A stretch of DNA of 64,000 bases from CAVWCQ01 sp963753545 (GCA_963753545.1 CAVWCQ010000008.1:682001-746000); one strand, 5' to 3'; counted from the stretch's first letter, positions 1 through 9,734 are shown. Notes: a model not told the origin generated them from the sequence alone. Translations and numbers: made by a program.

Positions 1-222
1 GTCGGGATTCGCGCCGATCAGCTTCAGGACGATGCGAAAGCCGATGAGCGCTTCTAAAATCCCGAACAAGAGCATGATGATATTGATAACTTTCATGGTA
101 AAGAGGCGCTGTTCGGCCCCCGTATCGCGGATCACGCGCTGACGGCGGCGCAAGACAGGTACAGGCTCTTCCGTCACCACGACGGCTTCCCGGCGTTCGA
201 CAGGTATACGATCTTCTTCCAT
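1..222 (-). CDS. YggT family membrane protein (C-terminus outside window)
   Basis: The first 74 codons of a gene that runs off the left edge. The ATG is at 222 on the minus strand. The N-terminus is charged and Arg-rich (RRRQRVIRDTG near residues 26-36), followed by a hydrophobic helix (INIIMLLFGILEALIGF) and the start of RIVLKLIGANP. That helix plus the short polar loop matches the start of YggT-family proteins, small two-pass or four-pass membrane proteins of uncertain role linked in some bacteria to cell division and osmotic shock. The extended Arg-rich head is typical of the Chloroflexota versions. Half or more of the protein is missing, so the assignment is by style and is only moderately sure. 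Confidence 0.6.
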   Translation of the reverse strand, partial: MEEDRIPVERREAVVVTEEPVPVLRRRQRVIRDTGAEQRLFTMKVINIIMLLFGILEALIGFRIVLKLIGANPD

Positions 223-396
223 GATTCGTGTTCTCCACTTGTTTTTGTAGCTAGATTAACACTAGCGACAAATACGCCTGCAAACATCAGCCGGATGGTG
301 GATTTTTGGCTAGGTGATCTGGTGGATTCCGGGCGAAGGTCGGGGCGGCTAATCCTACGCGATCATTTCACGATTTGCAGATGAAGCACTAATAAC

Positions 397-480
397 CTAT
401 CCGTAGGTTGTCGGGCGCAGCGGCTTAGCGGCTTCGCCGCACGCAAAGCAGCGCCCCTACAGAAACGAATTTACGGATAG
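397..480. repeat. Small inverted-repeat element with CTATCCGTA ends
   Basis: Begins with CTATCCGTA and ends with TTACGGATAG, perfect inverted ends of about 9 bases. The interior holds GC-rich nested palindromes (GGGCGCAGC and GCAGCGCCC arms). A shorter copy with the same ends lies at 27261-27303. No coding capacity. It looks like a miniature non-autonomous element or REP-type hairpin. Confidence 0.6.
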
Positions 481-518
481 ATATTAAGAACGATCTTTTT
501 TATTCGGAAACAACTTCA

Positions 519-524
519 TATAAT
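519..524 (+). promoter_or_regulatory. Possible -10 box for the rhamnulokinase gene
   Basis: A perfect TATAAT lies about 95 bases before the rhaB start. The expected -35 position is only a T-run, so the -35 match is poor. This is the best promoter-like site in the 223-618 spacer; the rest holds the inverted-repeat element at 397-480 and nothing else recognised. Confidence 0.35.
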
Positions 525-618
525 GGGTCTGCACAAAGGACTGTGCAGAGGGCGTATTGCCAACTTACAGTGAGGAATCCGGCAGATTCATGTTCACCCG
601 TTATGGAGAAGAAACGCC

Positions 619-2070
619 ATGCCTGACTTTCTGGCATTCGACATTGGCACCTCGGAAGGGCGTGTCAGTATTGGCACATTGGCCGATGAGCGCCTTCAGC
701 TCAAAACACTCCACCGCTTTCCCAATAAGTCCGTCCCGGTAAAAGACACCTTATACTGGGACATTTTGTATCTGTGGGACGGGATCCTGGCGGGATTACA
801 CGGGGCTAACCCTGTGGAAAGCATAGGGCTGGATACCTGGGCGGTTGATTTCGCGCTGCTCGATGAACGGGGAAATCTGCTTGATAACCCGGTACATAAC
901 CGGGATTCCCGCACCAACGGGGTAATGGAGCAGGTTTTTGAGATCGTATCGCGGCACGAACTGTACCAACGCACCGGGATCCAATTCATGCAGATCAACA
1001 CGCTCTACCAGTTGTATTCGCTGGTGCTGGCGGGAGCATCCAGTCTGCACCGTGCGTCAACGTTCCTGACAATAGCCGATCTGTTGAATTACTGGCTCAC
1101 CGGAAAAGCGGTGGTCGAATGGACCAGTGCCACCTGTACGCAGTGTTACGGGGCGCACGGCTGGGCGACGGATATCCTGGACAGGCTGCATATTCCAAGC
1201 CGGATATTCCCCCCAGTGGTGCCGCCGGGCACCGTGCTCGGACCGCTGCAACTCCCGACGACCCGCTTTTCCGAGATGCAGGGCACACCCGTGGTGGCGG
1301 TGGCCAGCCATGATACTGCTTCGGCAGTGGCGGCGGTTCCCGCGGAAGGAGAGCGCTTTGCCTATATCAGTTCTGGCACATGGTCTCTGATGGGCACAGA
1401 AGTGCGATCCCCGAATCTTTCCTCAGCGAGCCTCAAATACAATTTCACGAACGAGGGTGGGGCGGAAGGCACCTTCCGGCTACTCAAAAATATTCTGGGC
1501 ATGTGGCTGGTGCAGGCGTGCCAGGATGCCTGGGCGGTGGAGGGTGCCACATACACCCCGGCGCAACTGGTAGAGATGGCCGCGCAGGCTCCCGCCTTTG
1601 GACCGCTGATTGACCCGCATCCTAACAATGTCTATTTGCGCACGCCGGGAGATATGCCTGCCCGAATCCAGCAATTGTTACGCGACACGGGGCAATCTGT
1701 TCCAGGCGATAAGGGGGGCCTGTTACGCTGTATCTTTGAGAGCCTGGCTCTCAAGTATCGACAGACGCTGCAACAACTGGAAGAGGTTGTTGGATATTCG
1801 ATTGACATCATTCACATTGTTGGCGGCGGCGCTCGTAACGAACTGCTGTGCCAGATGACGGCGGATGCGACCAGCCGGACGGTTATTGCCGGGCCAAGCG
1901 AGGCCACCACGATGGGTAACATTATGGTGCAGGCCATCGCTACCCAACACCTGCCATCACTTGCTGCTGGGCGCGAGGTGGTCCGGCGATCATCCCAGTT
2001 GAAGCGGTATGAACCACAACCATCGGACGCATGGGACCGCGCGTACAGCCGTTTCCTGCACCTTGTGTGA
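619..2070 (+). CDS. rhaB: Rhamnulokinase (FGGY family sugar kinase)
   Basis: ATP-dependent phosphorylation of L-rhamnulose at O1 in rhamnose catabolism, cytosolic. The 483 residues match the usual RhaB length. The N-terminus carries the phosphate-loop DIGTSEGR (residues 8-15); GLDTWAVDF near residue 70-80 is close to the RhaB signature DTWGVDF; the C-terminal ATPase half has SHDTASAV near 230, YISSGTWSL near 250 and GGGARNELLCQM near 400. The ATG at 619 is preceded by GGAGAAG, a good ribosome site; an upstream overlapping frame was rejected. No rhamnose isomerase or aldolase is next to it, so the rest of the pathway must lie elsewhere. Very close relatives such as fuculokinase are possible but the DTWAVDF motif favours rhamnulokinase. 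Confidence 0.9.
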   Translation: MPDFLAFDIGTSEGRVSIGTLADERLQLKTLHRFPNKSVPVKDTLYWDILYLWDGILAGLHGANPVESIGLDTWAVDFALLDERGNLLDNPVHNRDSRTNGVMEQVFEIVSRHELYQRTGIQFMQINTLYQLYSLVLAGASSLHRASTFLTIADLLNYWLTGKAVVEWTSATCTQCYGAHGWATDILDRLHIPSRIFPPVVPPGTVLGPLQLPTTRFSEMQGTPVVAVASHDTASAVAAVPAEGERFAYISSGTWSLMGTEVRSPNLSSASLKYNFTNEGGAEGTFRLLKNILGMWLVQACQDAWAVEGATYTPAQLVEMAAQAPAFGPLIDPHPNNVYLRTPGDMPARIQQLLRDTGQSVPGDKGGLLRCIFESLALKYRQTLQQLEEVVGYSIDIIHIVGGGARNELLCQMTADATSRTVIAGPSEATTMGNIMVQAIATQHLPSLAAGREVVRRSSQLKRYEPQPSDAWDRAYSRFLHLV

Positions 2071-2083
2071 TCGCTGCGGCGAT

Positions 2084-2560
2084 CTATGCCCAGGAGGTGC
2101 GATACATGTCATTCCAGCGGCGGCTCTCGGTGGGCAGGAGAACCTTGGCCTGACCCGTCAGGACGAGACGCGCCAGGAATGCATTCTGACCGTCGATCAC
2201 ACGATCCCCGTTCAGATCGTCCAGAGACAGAAAGAGCGCGCCATCCGTCTCGATGCGATCCGGGGTGGGTTCACCGGAGATATAATTCGCCAGGAAGACG
2301 AGATAAAGCATCGGCGCGTCTCGCCAGATAATCGTGGTCAGGTTGATCACTCCCTCGACAGCGCAGACAATGCCCCCTTCTTCCAACACCTCGCGGGCGG
2401 CGGCGATCTCCGGCATCTCGCCGGGGTCCACAAAGCCAGATGGCAGAGTCCAGACGTTTTTAAAATCGCCATAGGTGCCGCGCACAAAGAGAATCGTATC
2501 ATCGCGCCGCACGGCTGCACCCACTGTCACAGGAATCCGAGGAGCAGAAAAATGGGTCAT
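2084..2560 (-). CDS. Nudix hydrolase
   Basis: Hydrolase for nucleoside diphosphates linked to another group; cytosolic. The full Nudix box is present near residues 41-64: G-FVDPG-E, seven residues, then REVLEEGGI, matching GX5EX7REUXEEXGU. Length 158 is normal for a single-domain Nudix enzyme. An N-terminal segment with VTVGAAVRRDDTILFVRG is the usual first strand pair. The ATG at 2560 is preceded by AAGGATAG. It is convergent with rhaB (13 bases between stops) and diverges from the HEAT gene. The substrate cannot be read from the sequence; the style (FVDPGE, YLVFLANYISGEPTP) resembles NADH pyrophosphatase or ADP-ribose type family members without their zinc ribbon. Confidence 0.88.
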   Translation of the reverse strand: MTHFSAPRIPVTVGAAVRRDDTILFVRGTYGDFKNVWTLPSGFVDPGEMPEIAAAREVLEEGGIVCAVEGVINLTTIIWRDAPMLYLVFLANYISGEPTPDRIETDGALFLSLDDLNGDRVIDGQNAFLARLVLTGQAKVLLPTESRRWNDMYRTSWA

Positions 2561-2669
2561 GCTGGTTCTATCCTTGCCGTTGAGAGAATGGTACGATCAT
2601 TATAGCCGCACCGTGCAAAACGGTAGGGCGATGTCGTTACCAACCGATTCTGTGGACTGAGGAGATTGT

Positions 2670-3017
2670 ATGGACCCCAATGCCATTCCCGGACTGCTGA
2701 CCGCGCTGCACAGCGAGGATCGCCTGGTGCGGATAGTTGCCTGTGAAGCGCTCGGCAGAATTGGGGATGCAACGACTACCACACCGCTGTTAGGCATGTT
2801 GCACGATCCGGACTGGGCGGTGCGCTGGCGAGCCGCGTGGGCGCTGGGCATGATCGGGTTATCGGCGGCGGTTCCCGGCCTGATCGGCGTGCTGGGAGAT
2901 CCGGATGAACATGTGCGTTGGACGGCAGCTCAGGCGCTGCGGCGCATTGCTACCCCGGAAGCACTTGCCGCGCTGAAACAGCGGGCCGCGCTAGAGGCTG
3001 TTACGCACTTTCGATGA
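2670..3017 (+). CDS. Small HEAT-repeat protein
   Basis: A 115-residue protein made of about three HEAT/PBS-lyase type repeats (IPGLLTALHSEDRLVRIVACEALGRIG; TPLLGMLHDPDWAVRWRAAWALGMIG; VPGLIGVLGDPDEHVRWTAAQALRRI). Such repeats form helical scaffolds for protein binding. GAGGAGATT precedes the ATG. The repeat consensus (DPDWAVRWRAAWALG) is very like the HEAT parts of the two TIR-HEAT proteins at 36121 and 58459, so these genes probably share an origin. No catalytic domain is present. No partner can be named from the neighbours. Confidence 0.85.
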   Translation: MDPNAIPGLLTALHSEDRLVRIVACEALGRIGDATTTTPLLGMLHDPDWAVRWRAAWALGMIGLSAAVPGLIGVLGDPDEHVRWTAAQALRRIATPEALAALKQRAALEAVTHFR

Positions 3018-4067
3018 CGAGGAAATTCAACAAATAGCCCGAAAATGATCCAAAAAGGGGCCAAAATTGATTAGTGGAGCCCTTTATGATAACTAGCCAT
3101 ATTTACGAGCATCTTACAGTAGCCGGAAATTCTCATAAGTTACTCACTTCGGGCCACTTTCTTCTCGTGACGATCCGCGCCTCACTGTTTTTTGGGGGGT
3201 TGTCCTAACCATTTACTAACTTTGGCCCTGGCGCAGAAAAAGCAACAGGCAGAGCGGCGACGCACCTATCCATTATAGCACGGATGTTCTATTCGTGTCA
3301 AGACTTTTGGCGGCGAAGATTGAGCGTGAAAAGCGCATCACATGCTCCTGTGAAAATAGAAAAAACAATCTCACCGCAAAGAGCGCAAAAGTGAATCAGT
3401 GAAAGTCTTTAGAGTGCTCATGAGCGTTGTGAACCGCGAGCGCCCACCTCACCCCCGCCCCTCTCCAGACTGCGCTGGAGAGGGGGGAAAAGTCCGTTTA
3501 TTCCATTGAATTTCGCGGAACTCGCTAAGAACGCAAAGAAAAACAAGAGAGAAAAGGCGAGAAAATTTTCATCCCCTTGTGGCGGCGCGCCCGCCATGAC
3601 TAGCTCTCCTGAAAATGAGTTGGAGCGGGCATCCGAAGCCCGCCGACCGCTACGGCTCTTTAGCAAAATGATAGGGTCACGGTAGGAGACCCCAAAAAAG
3701 ACGGGCAGGGCGGCTGCGCTTAGCCCAGCCCCTACGGTTCATGGGCCTCGTGACCGAACGAAACGGGTCAGGTACCTCAGGCCGCCTCCTCATTTTCATC
3801 CCCTCGGGTGTATCCTTTTTCATATCAAGCTCTGGAACCCCGGTAGACGATAGTTGGCAGGCGGCTCCTCGTCGTGGGGCCACAGTTTTGTTCCCTGAGG
3901 CATCAGGTTTGGAGGAACAGGCTTGCTCTCCAATTTGAGTCTATCAAGGGACTGATTGGGCAAATCGCCCAAAGGCATTGTGCAAATCATCAGATGATTT
4001 ACCTGATCTTCCGGGCAGCAACTCGTGATAAATTGAACAATGTCAATAGACCGGAGGGATAGGACCC
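3018..4067. other. Long non-coding spacer rich in small repeats
   Basis: About 1 kb with no convincing gene. It contains an AT-richer segment at 3042-3235 that recurs in diverged form near 26980-27185 (shared TTTCTTCTCGTGACGATCCG-like core and a TTTTTTGGGG tract), a run related to the ACCGCAAAGAGCGCAAAG repeat near 3370 and 3530, the palindromic element at 3443-3487, and a GGGCAGGGCGGC...GCCCCTAC hairpin near 3700-3735. Short open frames inside lack codon bias or a ribosome site and are not called. Confidence 0.6.
3443..3487. repeat. Palindromic element, short form
   Basis: CCCACCTCACCCC lead followed by a CCCCTCTCCAG...CTGGAGAGGGG hairpin. This short form lacks the first hairpin (GGCTGAAC...GTTCAGCC) seen in fuller copies. 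It is followed by GTCCGTTTATTCCATT-like sequence also found next to the copy near 45131. Confidence 0.7.
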
Positions 4068-4676
4068 ATGAACATTCGCCTGGCCAATGAACGTGATGCC
4101 GCGCAGATTTTAGCCATTTATGAACCCGTTGTTCGCGAGACGGCGATCTCGTTTGAAACCGATGTTCCGGCCCTCGACGAGATGCGGCGGCGGATCACCG
4201 ATACCCTGAATGATCTGCCCTGGATCGTCTGCGAAGAGCAGGGAACAATTCTTGGGTATGCTTACGCCAGCAAACACCGCTCCCGCGCTGCTTACCAGTG
4301 GTCAGCGGACGTGTCGGTTTATGTCCATCCGCAGGCCCGCCGCCGGGGAATCGGGCGCGCGCTGTATGCCGCGCTGTTCCAGATTTTGCGGCTGCAAGGA
4401 TTCTATAACCTATACGCGGGTATCGCATTGCCCAATGCGGCGAGCGTCGGACTGCACGAGGCGGTTGGATTTAAGCCCGTCGGCGTGTACAAGTCGGTTG
4501 GTTATAAACTGGGAAGCTGGCACGACGTAGGGCACTGGCATCTACAGATTGAGACGATGCCCGGCAAGCCCGCGCCCACGCGCGGCCTGCGCACGCTCCA
4601 GGAATTGGCGGCGCTCAAAGCGGCCCTGCATATCGGCTGCACCTATCTCAACACGGCGAGGGTAGGCGGCAGGTAA
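4068..4676 (+). CDS. GNAT N-acetyltransferase, phosphinothricin-acetyltransferase-like
   Basis: Acetyl-CoA dependent N-acetyltransferase. The order and spacing of motifs follow the Pat/Bar group: RLANERDAAQILAIYEPVV at the start, WIVCEEQGTILGYAYASKHRSR near 50-70, then the acetyl-CoA loop HPQARRRGIGRALYAALF near 90-108 (R-R-x-G-I-G), and GFKPVGVYKSVGYKLGSWHDVG near 143-164, typical of this group. Known members acetylate phosphinothricin, methionine sulfoximine or related amino acid analogues. An extra C-terminal tail of about 35 residues is seen beyond the usual 165-180. GGAGGGATAGGACCC precedes the ATG. Substrate is unproven. Confidence 0.87.
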   Translation: MNIRLANERDAAQILAIYEPVVRETAISFETDVPALDEMRRRITDTLNDLPWIVCEEQGTILGYAYASKHRSRAAYQWSADVSVYVHPQARRRGIGRALYAALFQILRLQGFYNLYAGIALPNAASVGLHEAVGFKPVGVYKSVGYKLGSWHDVGHWHLQIETMPGKPAPTRGLRTLQELAALKAALHIGCTYLNTARVGGR

Positions 4677-5050
4677 GGGCACGTTACCGCAACTGCGGTC
4701 GGTTTACCTTACCTCCTGGCTGAACGCGAAAAGCGTGCGTTCAGCTTCCTCCTCTCCACACGCGGAGAGGAGGAGGACCGTTTGCTGATGTTAGGAAAAC
4801 GCCACTGAGGGCGGGTTAACAAACCGCCCCTTGTATCTTGCGATTTGTTTAGCCGGACGTTAAAAAAAGGGCAGGGCAAGCCCAGCCCCAACGCTACACC
4901 GTCGTCGTGATCCATATAAACGGGTGCGACGGCAAGACGGTATCTACAATGTGATCGACCGCGGATGAGAAGCGCCGCGCGGCACGATTTGCCAATCCTC
5001 CCCATCTGAACGAGAATGGCGCTGTACCCCACGTAGAAGGGAGCGCCACT
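4677..5050. other. Non-coding spacer with palindromic repeats
   Basis: Contains a diverged copy of the two-hairpin element at about 4712-4777 (GGCTGAACGCGAAAAGCGTGC-type first hairpin, then CTCCTCTCC...GGAGAGGAGG) and a GGGCAGGGC...GCCCAGCCC repeat near 4870-4895. No gene is seen. Confidence 0.55.
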
Positions 5051-6343
5051 ATGGTACCTGCCGCCCGTAAAACCGCTGGCTGGCTATTTTTGATTGTGTG
5101 CTGTCTGCTGCCTGTTTCACTGTCCACCCCTATATCCTCCGCCCAAGACGCAGGCTCCAAAATCATCTTCATTTCCGGTGAGATCAATGAATATAACCAG
5201 GGCGATACGGATTTCGGACCCGGTCGATCCAACTTTTCACTGGCCTTTTTTGCGACCCTGCGTGATATCCTGGTCAGCGAGGGGTTTGAGCCTGTTTTTG
5301 TCACGGCAAGTTCCGACGAGCATTACCCCGATTTTTTTGAGCCTGCCGGGAATTACGAGGATATCCCTAACTTCTGGAAGCAGGTGCTTGTCGCCGGCCC
5401 AACGTCGTATGGAGAAGAGGACTGGGTGCGTCTGACCCAGTATGCGGGCTACCAGTTCCCCGGCCTGCCGATGGGAACGTTCGGTATGACCATCATGCCG
5501 CGTATCTCAGTCGCACGTTTTGCATCGCTGCAAGAGGTTGCCCGGTTGGCTGCCGGACTCGCGCTTTATACCAGCCATCACTGTGATGCCGCGCTGCCGT
5601 ATCTGGTCGAGGCCAGCAACAACGAAGCGCTGATGGAAGATGGGATACTGGTCTATGGCGGCACGATGTTTTACCGGGCAAGCTGCGAATATGACCAGGG
5701 TTTAATCGAAGATGCCGCTGCTTCCTACCAGGCCGTGATCGATTATCCCTACGAATCCCAGGATTATGATCTGCGCCTTTTCTCTCTGGATGCGGCAACC
5801 AATCTGGCCTGGATAAACGCCCAGCGGGGCAAGCAGGAAGAGGCGATAGCGCTGCTGGATCTGTATCAGGCAATTGACTACCACAGTGCGTTCAGCCAGC
5901 GCGATATGGAACGCTTTTTGAAGCGAGCCGATGTTTATCTCGCCCTGGGCGCTAACGATTTCGCGATTGCCGAGGTAACCAGTCTGATCGAAATAGCCGA
6001 GCAGGATCCAGTTGAATTCTGGCCGGATGTGATGGCCCGCCTTTATACGGAGCGGGGGCAGCACTATCTGCAAATCGGCCAACTGACTCAGGCGCTGGCG
6101 GATTTTAACCAGGGGATCGAGATTGATCCCGAATACCCTAAAGCGTACTATTGGCGTGGAATGCTGCACACCAAGCGCGAAGACTTTAGCCAATCCAAGG
6201 CCGATTTTATCCAATTTCTTGCGCTTGCGCCCGACTATTACAACTACTACGAGGACGACCTGACCCCGTATATCGAGCAGGCCACGACATCTTTGGAGAT
6301 ACTGAACAAGGACACAGAACCAACGCCCTCCTTGACCCCGTAG
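5051..6343 (+). CDS. Exported TPR-repeat protein
   Basis: A 430-residue protein with a signal peptide (KTAGWLFLIVCCLLPVSLSTPISSAQD). The first half (about 30-180) is not recognised. The second half has tetratricopeptide repeats from about residue 175 on; the clearest is near residues 330-400 (YTERGQHYLQIGQLTQALADF, then YPKAYYWRGMLHTKREDFSQ). TPRs act as binding scaffolds. The C-terminus ends in a short Thr/Pro tail. The ATG at 5051 has GGGAG upstream. It leads a same-strand run of exported proteins (5051-9575), which suggests a shared cell-surface role, but no process can be named. Confidence 0.8.
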   Translation: MVPAARKTAGWLFLIVCCLLPVSLSTPISSAQDAGSKIIFISGEINEYNQGDTDFGPGRSNFSLAFFATLRDILVSEGFEPVFVTASSDEHYPDFFEPAGNYEDIPNFWKQVLVAGPTSYGEEDWVRLTQYAGYQFPGLPMGTFGMTIMPRISVARFASLQEVARLAAGLALYTSHHCDAALPYLVEASNNEALMEDGILVYGGTMFYRASCEYDQGLIEDAAASYQAVIDYPYESQDYDLRLFSLDAATNLAWINAQRGKQEEAIALLDLYQAIDYHSAFSQRDMERFLKRADVYLALGANDFAIAEVTSLIEIAEQDPVEFWPDVMARLYTERGQHYLQIGQLTQALADFNQGIEIDPEYPKAYYWRGMLHTKREDFSQSKADFIQFLALAPDYYNYYEDDLTPYIEQATTSLEILNKDTEPTPSLTP

Positions 6344-6455
6344 GCGACAAGATGGCGGTTATTTTGGGATGGTTCGTCATATTGATCGCGCCCCAAAGGT
6401 AGCGTATTCTCGTAAGTACGCACCGTATCGACCTCACAGCAACGGGAGATAATCT

Positions 6456-7727
6456 ATGAATGAAGATCCACCGGAAGAGCCGCAGGTTTTTAGCGTCAAG
6501 AAGAATCTGAACGGCTGGCAGTTCAACCGGCGCGGCTTTTTGGCCGCAAGCGGATTGACTGTCGCAGCAGGCGCAGCCGCCCTGACCCTCCCTTCTGGAA
6601 GCCCGGCTTCCGTATCGAGTTTTGGCCCAACACCTACCCCTGAATTGTGCAGCGCTTTTGCCCACAGCAACGAGATCACCTGCCTGTCGATGGCGAGCGG
6701 GCGCTTCGCCTCGGCGGACCTGGACAACACCATCAAACTGTGGTCTCTGCCGGATGGCGGCTGGCTGCAAACGATGCAAGGACACACGGGCGGAATCACC
6801 GCGCTGGCCGCATCCCCGGACGGGACGTGGCTGGCATCGGCGGGCAATGACATGCTGATCCATATCTGGTCCCTGCCTGAGGGCAGCCTGATCCAAACGC
6901 TGGAAGGGCACAGTGACGTCGTGCGCGCGCTGGCTGTCTCGCCAGATGGATCCCTGCTCTTTTCGGGCAGCCTGGACAAAACGATCCGCGTGTGGTCGAT
7001 GCCCGATGGCGCGCCGCTGAGCACCCTGACCGATCACAAACGGGGCATTTATGCGCTGGCCGTCTCCGGGGACACCCTGATCTCAGGGAGCGCCGACAAA
7101 ACAGTCAAATTGTGGTCGCTGCCCGCTGTCGACCTTATGGCGACGCTGGAAGGCCACAGCAGCGCTGTCTTTGCCCTGGCTGTTTCGGCGGATGGAACGA
7201 GACTTGCGTCGGGAGGGTGGGATCAGACGATCAAACTGTGGTCGCTGCCCAGCGGGGAAGCGGGAGCGACTCTGAGCGGGCACAATGACGGCGTGACCGC
7301 GCTCGCCTTTACGCCGGATGGAACACAGGTATTCTCCGGCAGCAAAGATATGCTGATCATGCAGTGGGACGTGGCGAGCGGTTCTCCGCTCAAAACACTG
7401 GCCGGGCACAGCGGAGCCGTCAATGGGCTGCTTGTCGCGCCGGATGGCAGCAGCCTGATCTCAGCCAGCGCGGACCGGACGATCAAACTGTGGCCGCTGC
7501 CCGATGGGAATCCAGCGTCGTGCCTGATCGACCTCGCGGCGAACTCATCGGATATCGAAGGCATTACCACCACGCTGTCTACGGGGGAAACCATCACGCT
7601 GCCCTGCGGCTCGGCGCTTCCGGCGGGGGCAACCTGCGTCTGTAACTGCGTCGCCGGGAGTATGTGCAGTTGCGTTGGCTATTCGGGGGGCGGTGGCTCT
7701 GGCGGCCATTACTGGTATCCGAATTAA
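6456..7727 (+). CDS. Tat-exported WD40 beta-propeller protein with Cys-rich tail
   Basis: 423 residues. A twin-arginine signal (NRRGFLAASGLTVAAGAAALTLP, residues 24-46) implies folded export. Residues ~65-355 hold seven or eight WD40 repeats with a very regular pattern (TIKLWSLP, LEGHSDVVRALAVSPDG, SGSLDKTIRVW), forming one propeller. After the propeller comes an unusual tail of about 65 residues ending with a cysteine cluster (C-V-C-N-C, then C-S-C) and a Gly-rich end (GGGGSGGHYWYPN). GGGAG precedes the ATG. WD40 propellers are binding platforms; this one should face the outside. The tail could bind metal or be disulfide-linked. It lies 112 bases after the TPR gene and 59 before the PPC-like gene. 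Confidence 0.85.
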   Translation: MNEDPPEEPQVFSVKKNLNGWQFNRRGFLAASGLTVAAGAAALTLPSGSPASVSSFGPTPTPELCSAFAHSNEITCLSMASGRFASADLDNTIKLWSLPDGGWLQTMQGHTGGITALAASPDGTWLASAGNDMLIHIWSLPEGSLIQTLEGHSDVVRALAVSPDGSLLFSGSLDKTIRVWSMPDGAPLSTLTDHKRGIYALAVSGDTLISGSADKTVKLWSLPAVDLMATLEGHSSAVFALAVSADGTRLASGGWDQTIKLWSLPSGEAGATLSGHNDGVTALAFTPDGTQVFSGSKDMLIMQWDVASGSPLKTLAGHSGAVNGLLVAPDGSSLISASADRTIKLWPLPDGNPASCLIDLAANSSDIEGITTTLSTGETITLPCGSALPAGATCVCNCVAGSMCSCVGYSGGGGSGGHYWYPN

Positions 7728-7786
7728 ACACTTTACCTCGTGTGGATCATTCTCGACCTGAGTACGACTTTTGAGGAGATAAACAG

Positions 7787-9575
7787 GTGAACAAAAAACT
7801 TCTTGTTGTGATGGTATTGGTTTGTCTGCTGGGCGGCATTCAAGCGGTCAGCAAGGCACAGGACGGCGGCAACGTGATCGCATATGGCAGCACGGAGTTT
7901 GGCACGCTGTCCACCGCTTCTCCCGTTGAGCAGTGGCAGTTTGACGGGCTGGCTGGGGATGTGGCTACGATTGAAATGAGGGCGGCTGGCGGCGGGGTCG
8001 ATGCCTATGTGATGCTGCGCGCCCCCGATGGGCGTCTGCTTGGCATGGACGACAACAGCGGCAGTGTGTACCCGGATGCTGCGCTGCGCAGCGTCGGGCT
8101 GCCTGTCAGCGGAACCTATACCATTTTCGCCCAGAGCGCCTATCAAACGCTCGGTGATTATGAACTCGCGCTCACTCGCGAACAAACGGGTATGGTTTAT
8201 GGGACGATGAGCACGGGTGGAGTCCTGGAATTTGATAAGCCCACCGTCGGCGGCGTATCGGAAGAGGTACCGATCAACACGTGGACGTTCTCTGGCGTGC
8301 CCGGCGACGTGATTTCGGTTGAAGTTCAGGCGATGTCCAGCGCGCTGATCCCGTGCATCATTTTGCGCAACCCCGATGGCGATGTCGTGCAGATCGTTAA
8401 CCAGAATGGCTACGAATTGACGGCCCGGCTCGACAACGTGACTTTCTCCTGGTCGGGCGAGTATACGCTGATCATTCAGCGCACACTGGGCAACAGCGCC
8501 TCCGGTGACTACCAGATATCGCTGACACGCAGCCAACAGGGCATCACTTCCGCGGCGGGCGGCGGCGCACTGAAATACGGCGAACCCGTGGTTGGGGCGC
8601 TCTGGTCGCAGAATACCAGCGATGAATGGACCTTTGATGCCGTGCTGGGCGAAGTCGTCACGGTTGATGCCCTGTCCAGCAATACATCGCTTTACCCGAC
8701 GCTGGATATCTTTGGCCCGGCGGGAATATCTCGTCGCGGCGAATGATTATTACGGCTATTCATCGCAATCGACGCTCGCCGACTTTTTGATCCTGGAAAC
8801 AGGAACGTACCGGGTGCTGGTTGGATCGTCGTCGGGTACCTGGGGGGACTATACGCTGACGGTCACCCGCACGCAAACGGGGATCACCGAGTACCGCGGC
8901 GGCGGTTCGCTGCTGATCGGTGAGCGCGGCGTGTCCACGATCACGCCTGGCGACGCCGTGGATAACTGGTCCTTCGAGGGCCAGGAAGGGGCCGAAGTTA
9001 CCATCCAGATGCAGACGACCACGGGAAATCTGATCCCGATGCTGGCCCTCTCGCGCCCGGATGGAGTCCTGATGACAAGCCAGGACAGCTACTACAGCTA
9101 CGACAGCACGACGCCAGCCGTGATCGGCCCGTTCACGCTCCCGGTGTCGGGGACGTACGAGATCATTGCTCAGGCGAGCCTGTATGACCTGTCCACTTTT
9201 GGCAATTACGGGATCATCGTCATTCCCAGCGACAGCCGCACTACCTCTGGCGGCGGCGGAATCCTGATCGGAGAGACGGTTGTGGGGAACATCACGAGCG
9301 CCGATCCTGGCGATCTCTACCATTTCGAGGTCGCAGTGCCGACCCGGGTGGCGGTTGCCGTCACTCGCGGCGAAGGCAACCTGAATCCGTTTGTCGAGGT
9401 GGTGAACGAGGCCGGTAAATCGATTGCCAGCGACGACGACAGCGCGGGGGCGTTTAATGCGGTGATCAACGAGGTCCGGTTGGAGCCGGGGAAATATACG
9501 CTGACTGTGCGGCGTCCCGACAAGGACACGATGACGGAAGGCACATACACGCTGACGATCACACCGCTGGATTAG
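7787..9575 (+). CDS. Exported protein with repeated PPC-like beta-domains (frameshifted)
   Basis: Starts with GTG at 7787 after GAGGAG; a signal peptide follows (KLLVVMVLVCLLGGIQAVSKAQD). The first frame runs 7787-8746; the second continues from about 8722 to 9575. The join is at GGCGGGAATATC near 8720, where one extra base, or loss of two from a G run, breaks the repeat FGPAG/EYLVAAND. The joined product, about 595 residues, has four to five ~110-residue repeats, each with W-x-F-x-G-x-x-G-x-x-x-x-x, a P-D-G strand, and G-T-Y-x-(L/I)-x-(A/V) then GDYxLxLTRxQTG. This is the pattern of bacterial pre-peptidase C-terminal (PPC) domains. No enzyme domain is present. It is followed by a strong terminator. 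Confidence 0.78.
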
Positions 9576-9607
9576 CCAAAGAAGTTAGCTGAAATCGGTT
9601 ACGTATC

Positions 9608-9638
9608 AGGGCGGGCGACAAACCCGCCCTTTTTTTTC
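9608..9638 (+). terminator. Rho-independent terminator after the PPC-domain gene
   Basis: AGGGCGGG, a 7-base loop, CCCGCCCT, then eight or more T. Well placed 33 bases after the stop at 9575. Confidence 0.85.
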
Positions 9639-9734
9639 AATGCAGAGACGGGGTAGGGGGCGGTTGTGCGAAAAGAACGGGCGCGGCGGCTTAGCGGCGG
9701 CTTCGCACACCGCACGCAAAGCAGCGCCCCATAT

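Noticed and set aside
2009..2605. Plus-strand open frame of 198 codons opposite the Nudix gene
   Set aside because: It is the shadow of the Nudix gene, whose minus-strand product has a full Nudix box; the plus frame gives a His/Arg/Gln-rich sequence with no family pattern and no ribosome site.
3741..4062. Short plus-strand open frames before the GNAT gene
   Set aside because: Low-complexity sequence inside repeats, no ribosome site and no similarity to any protein pattern.
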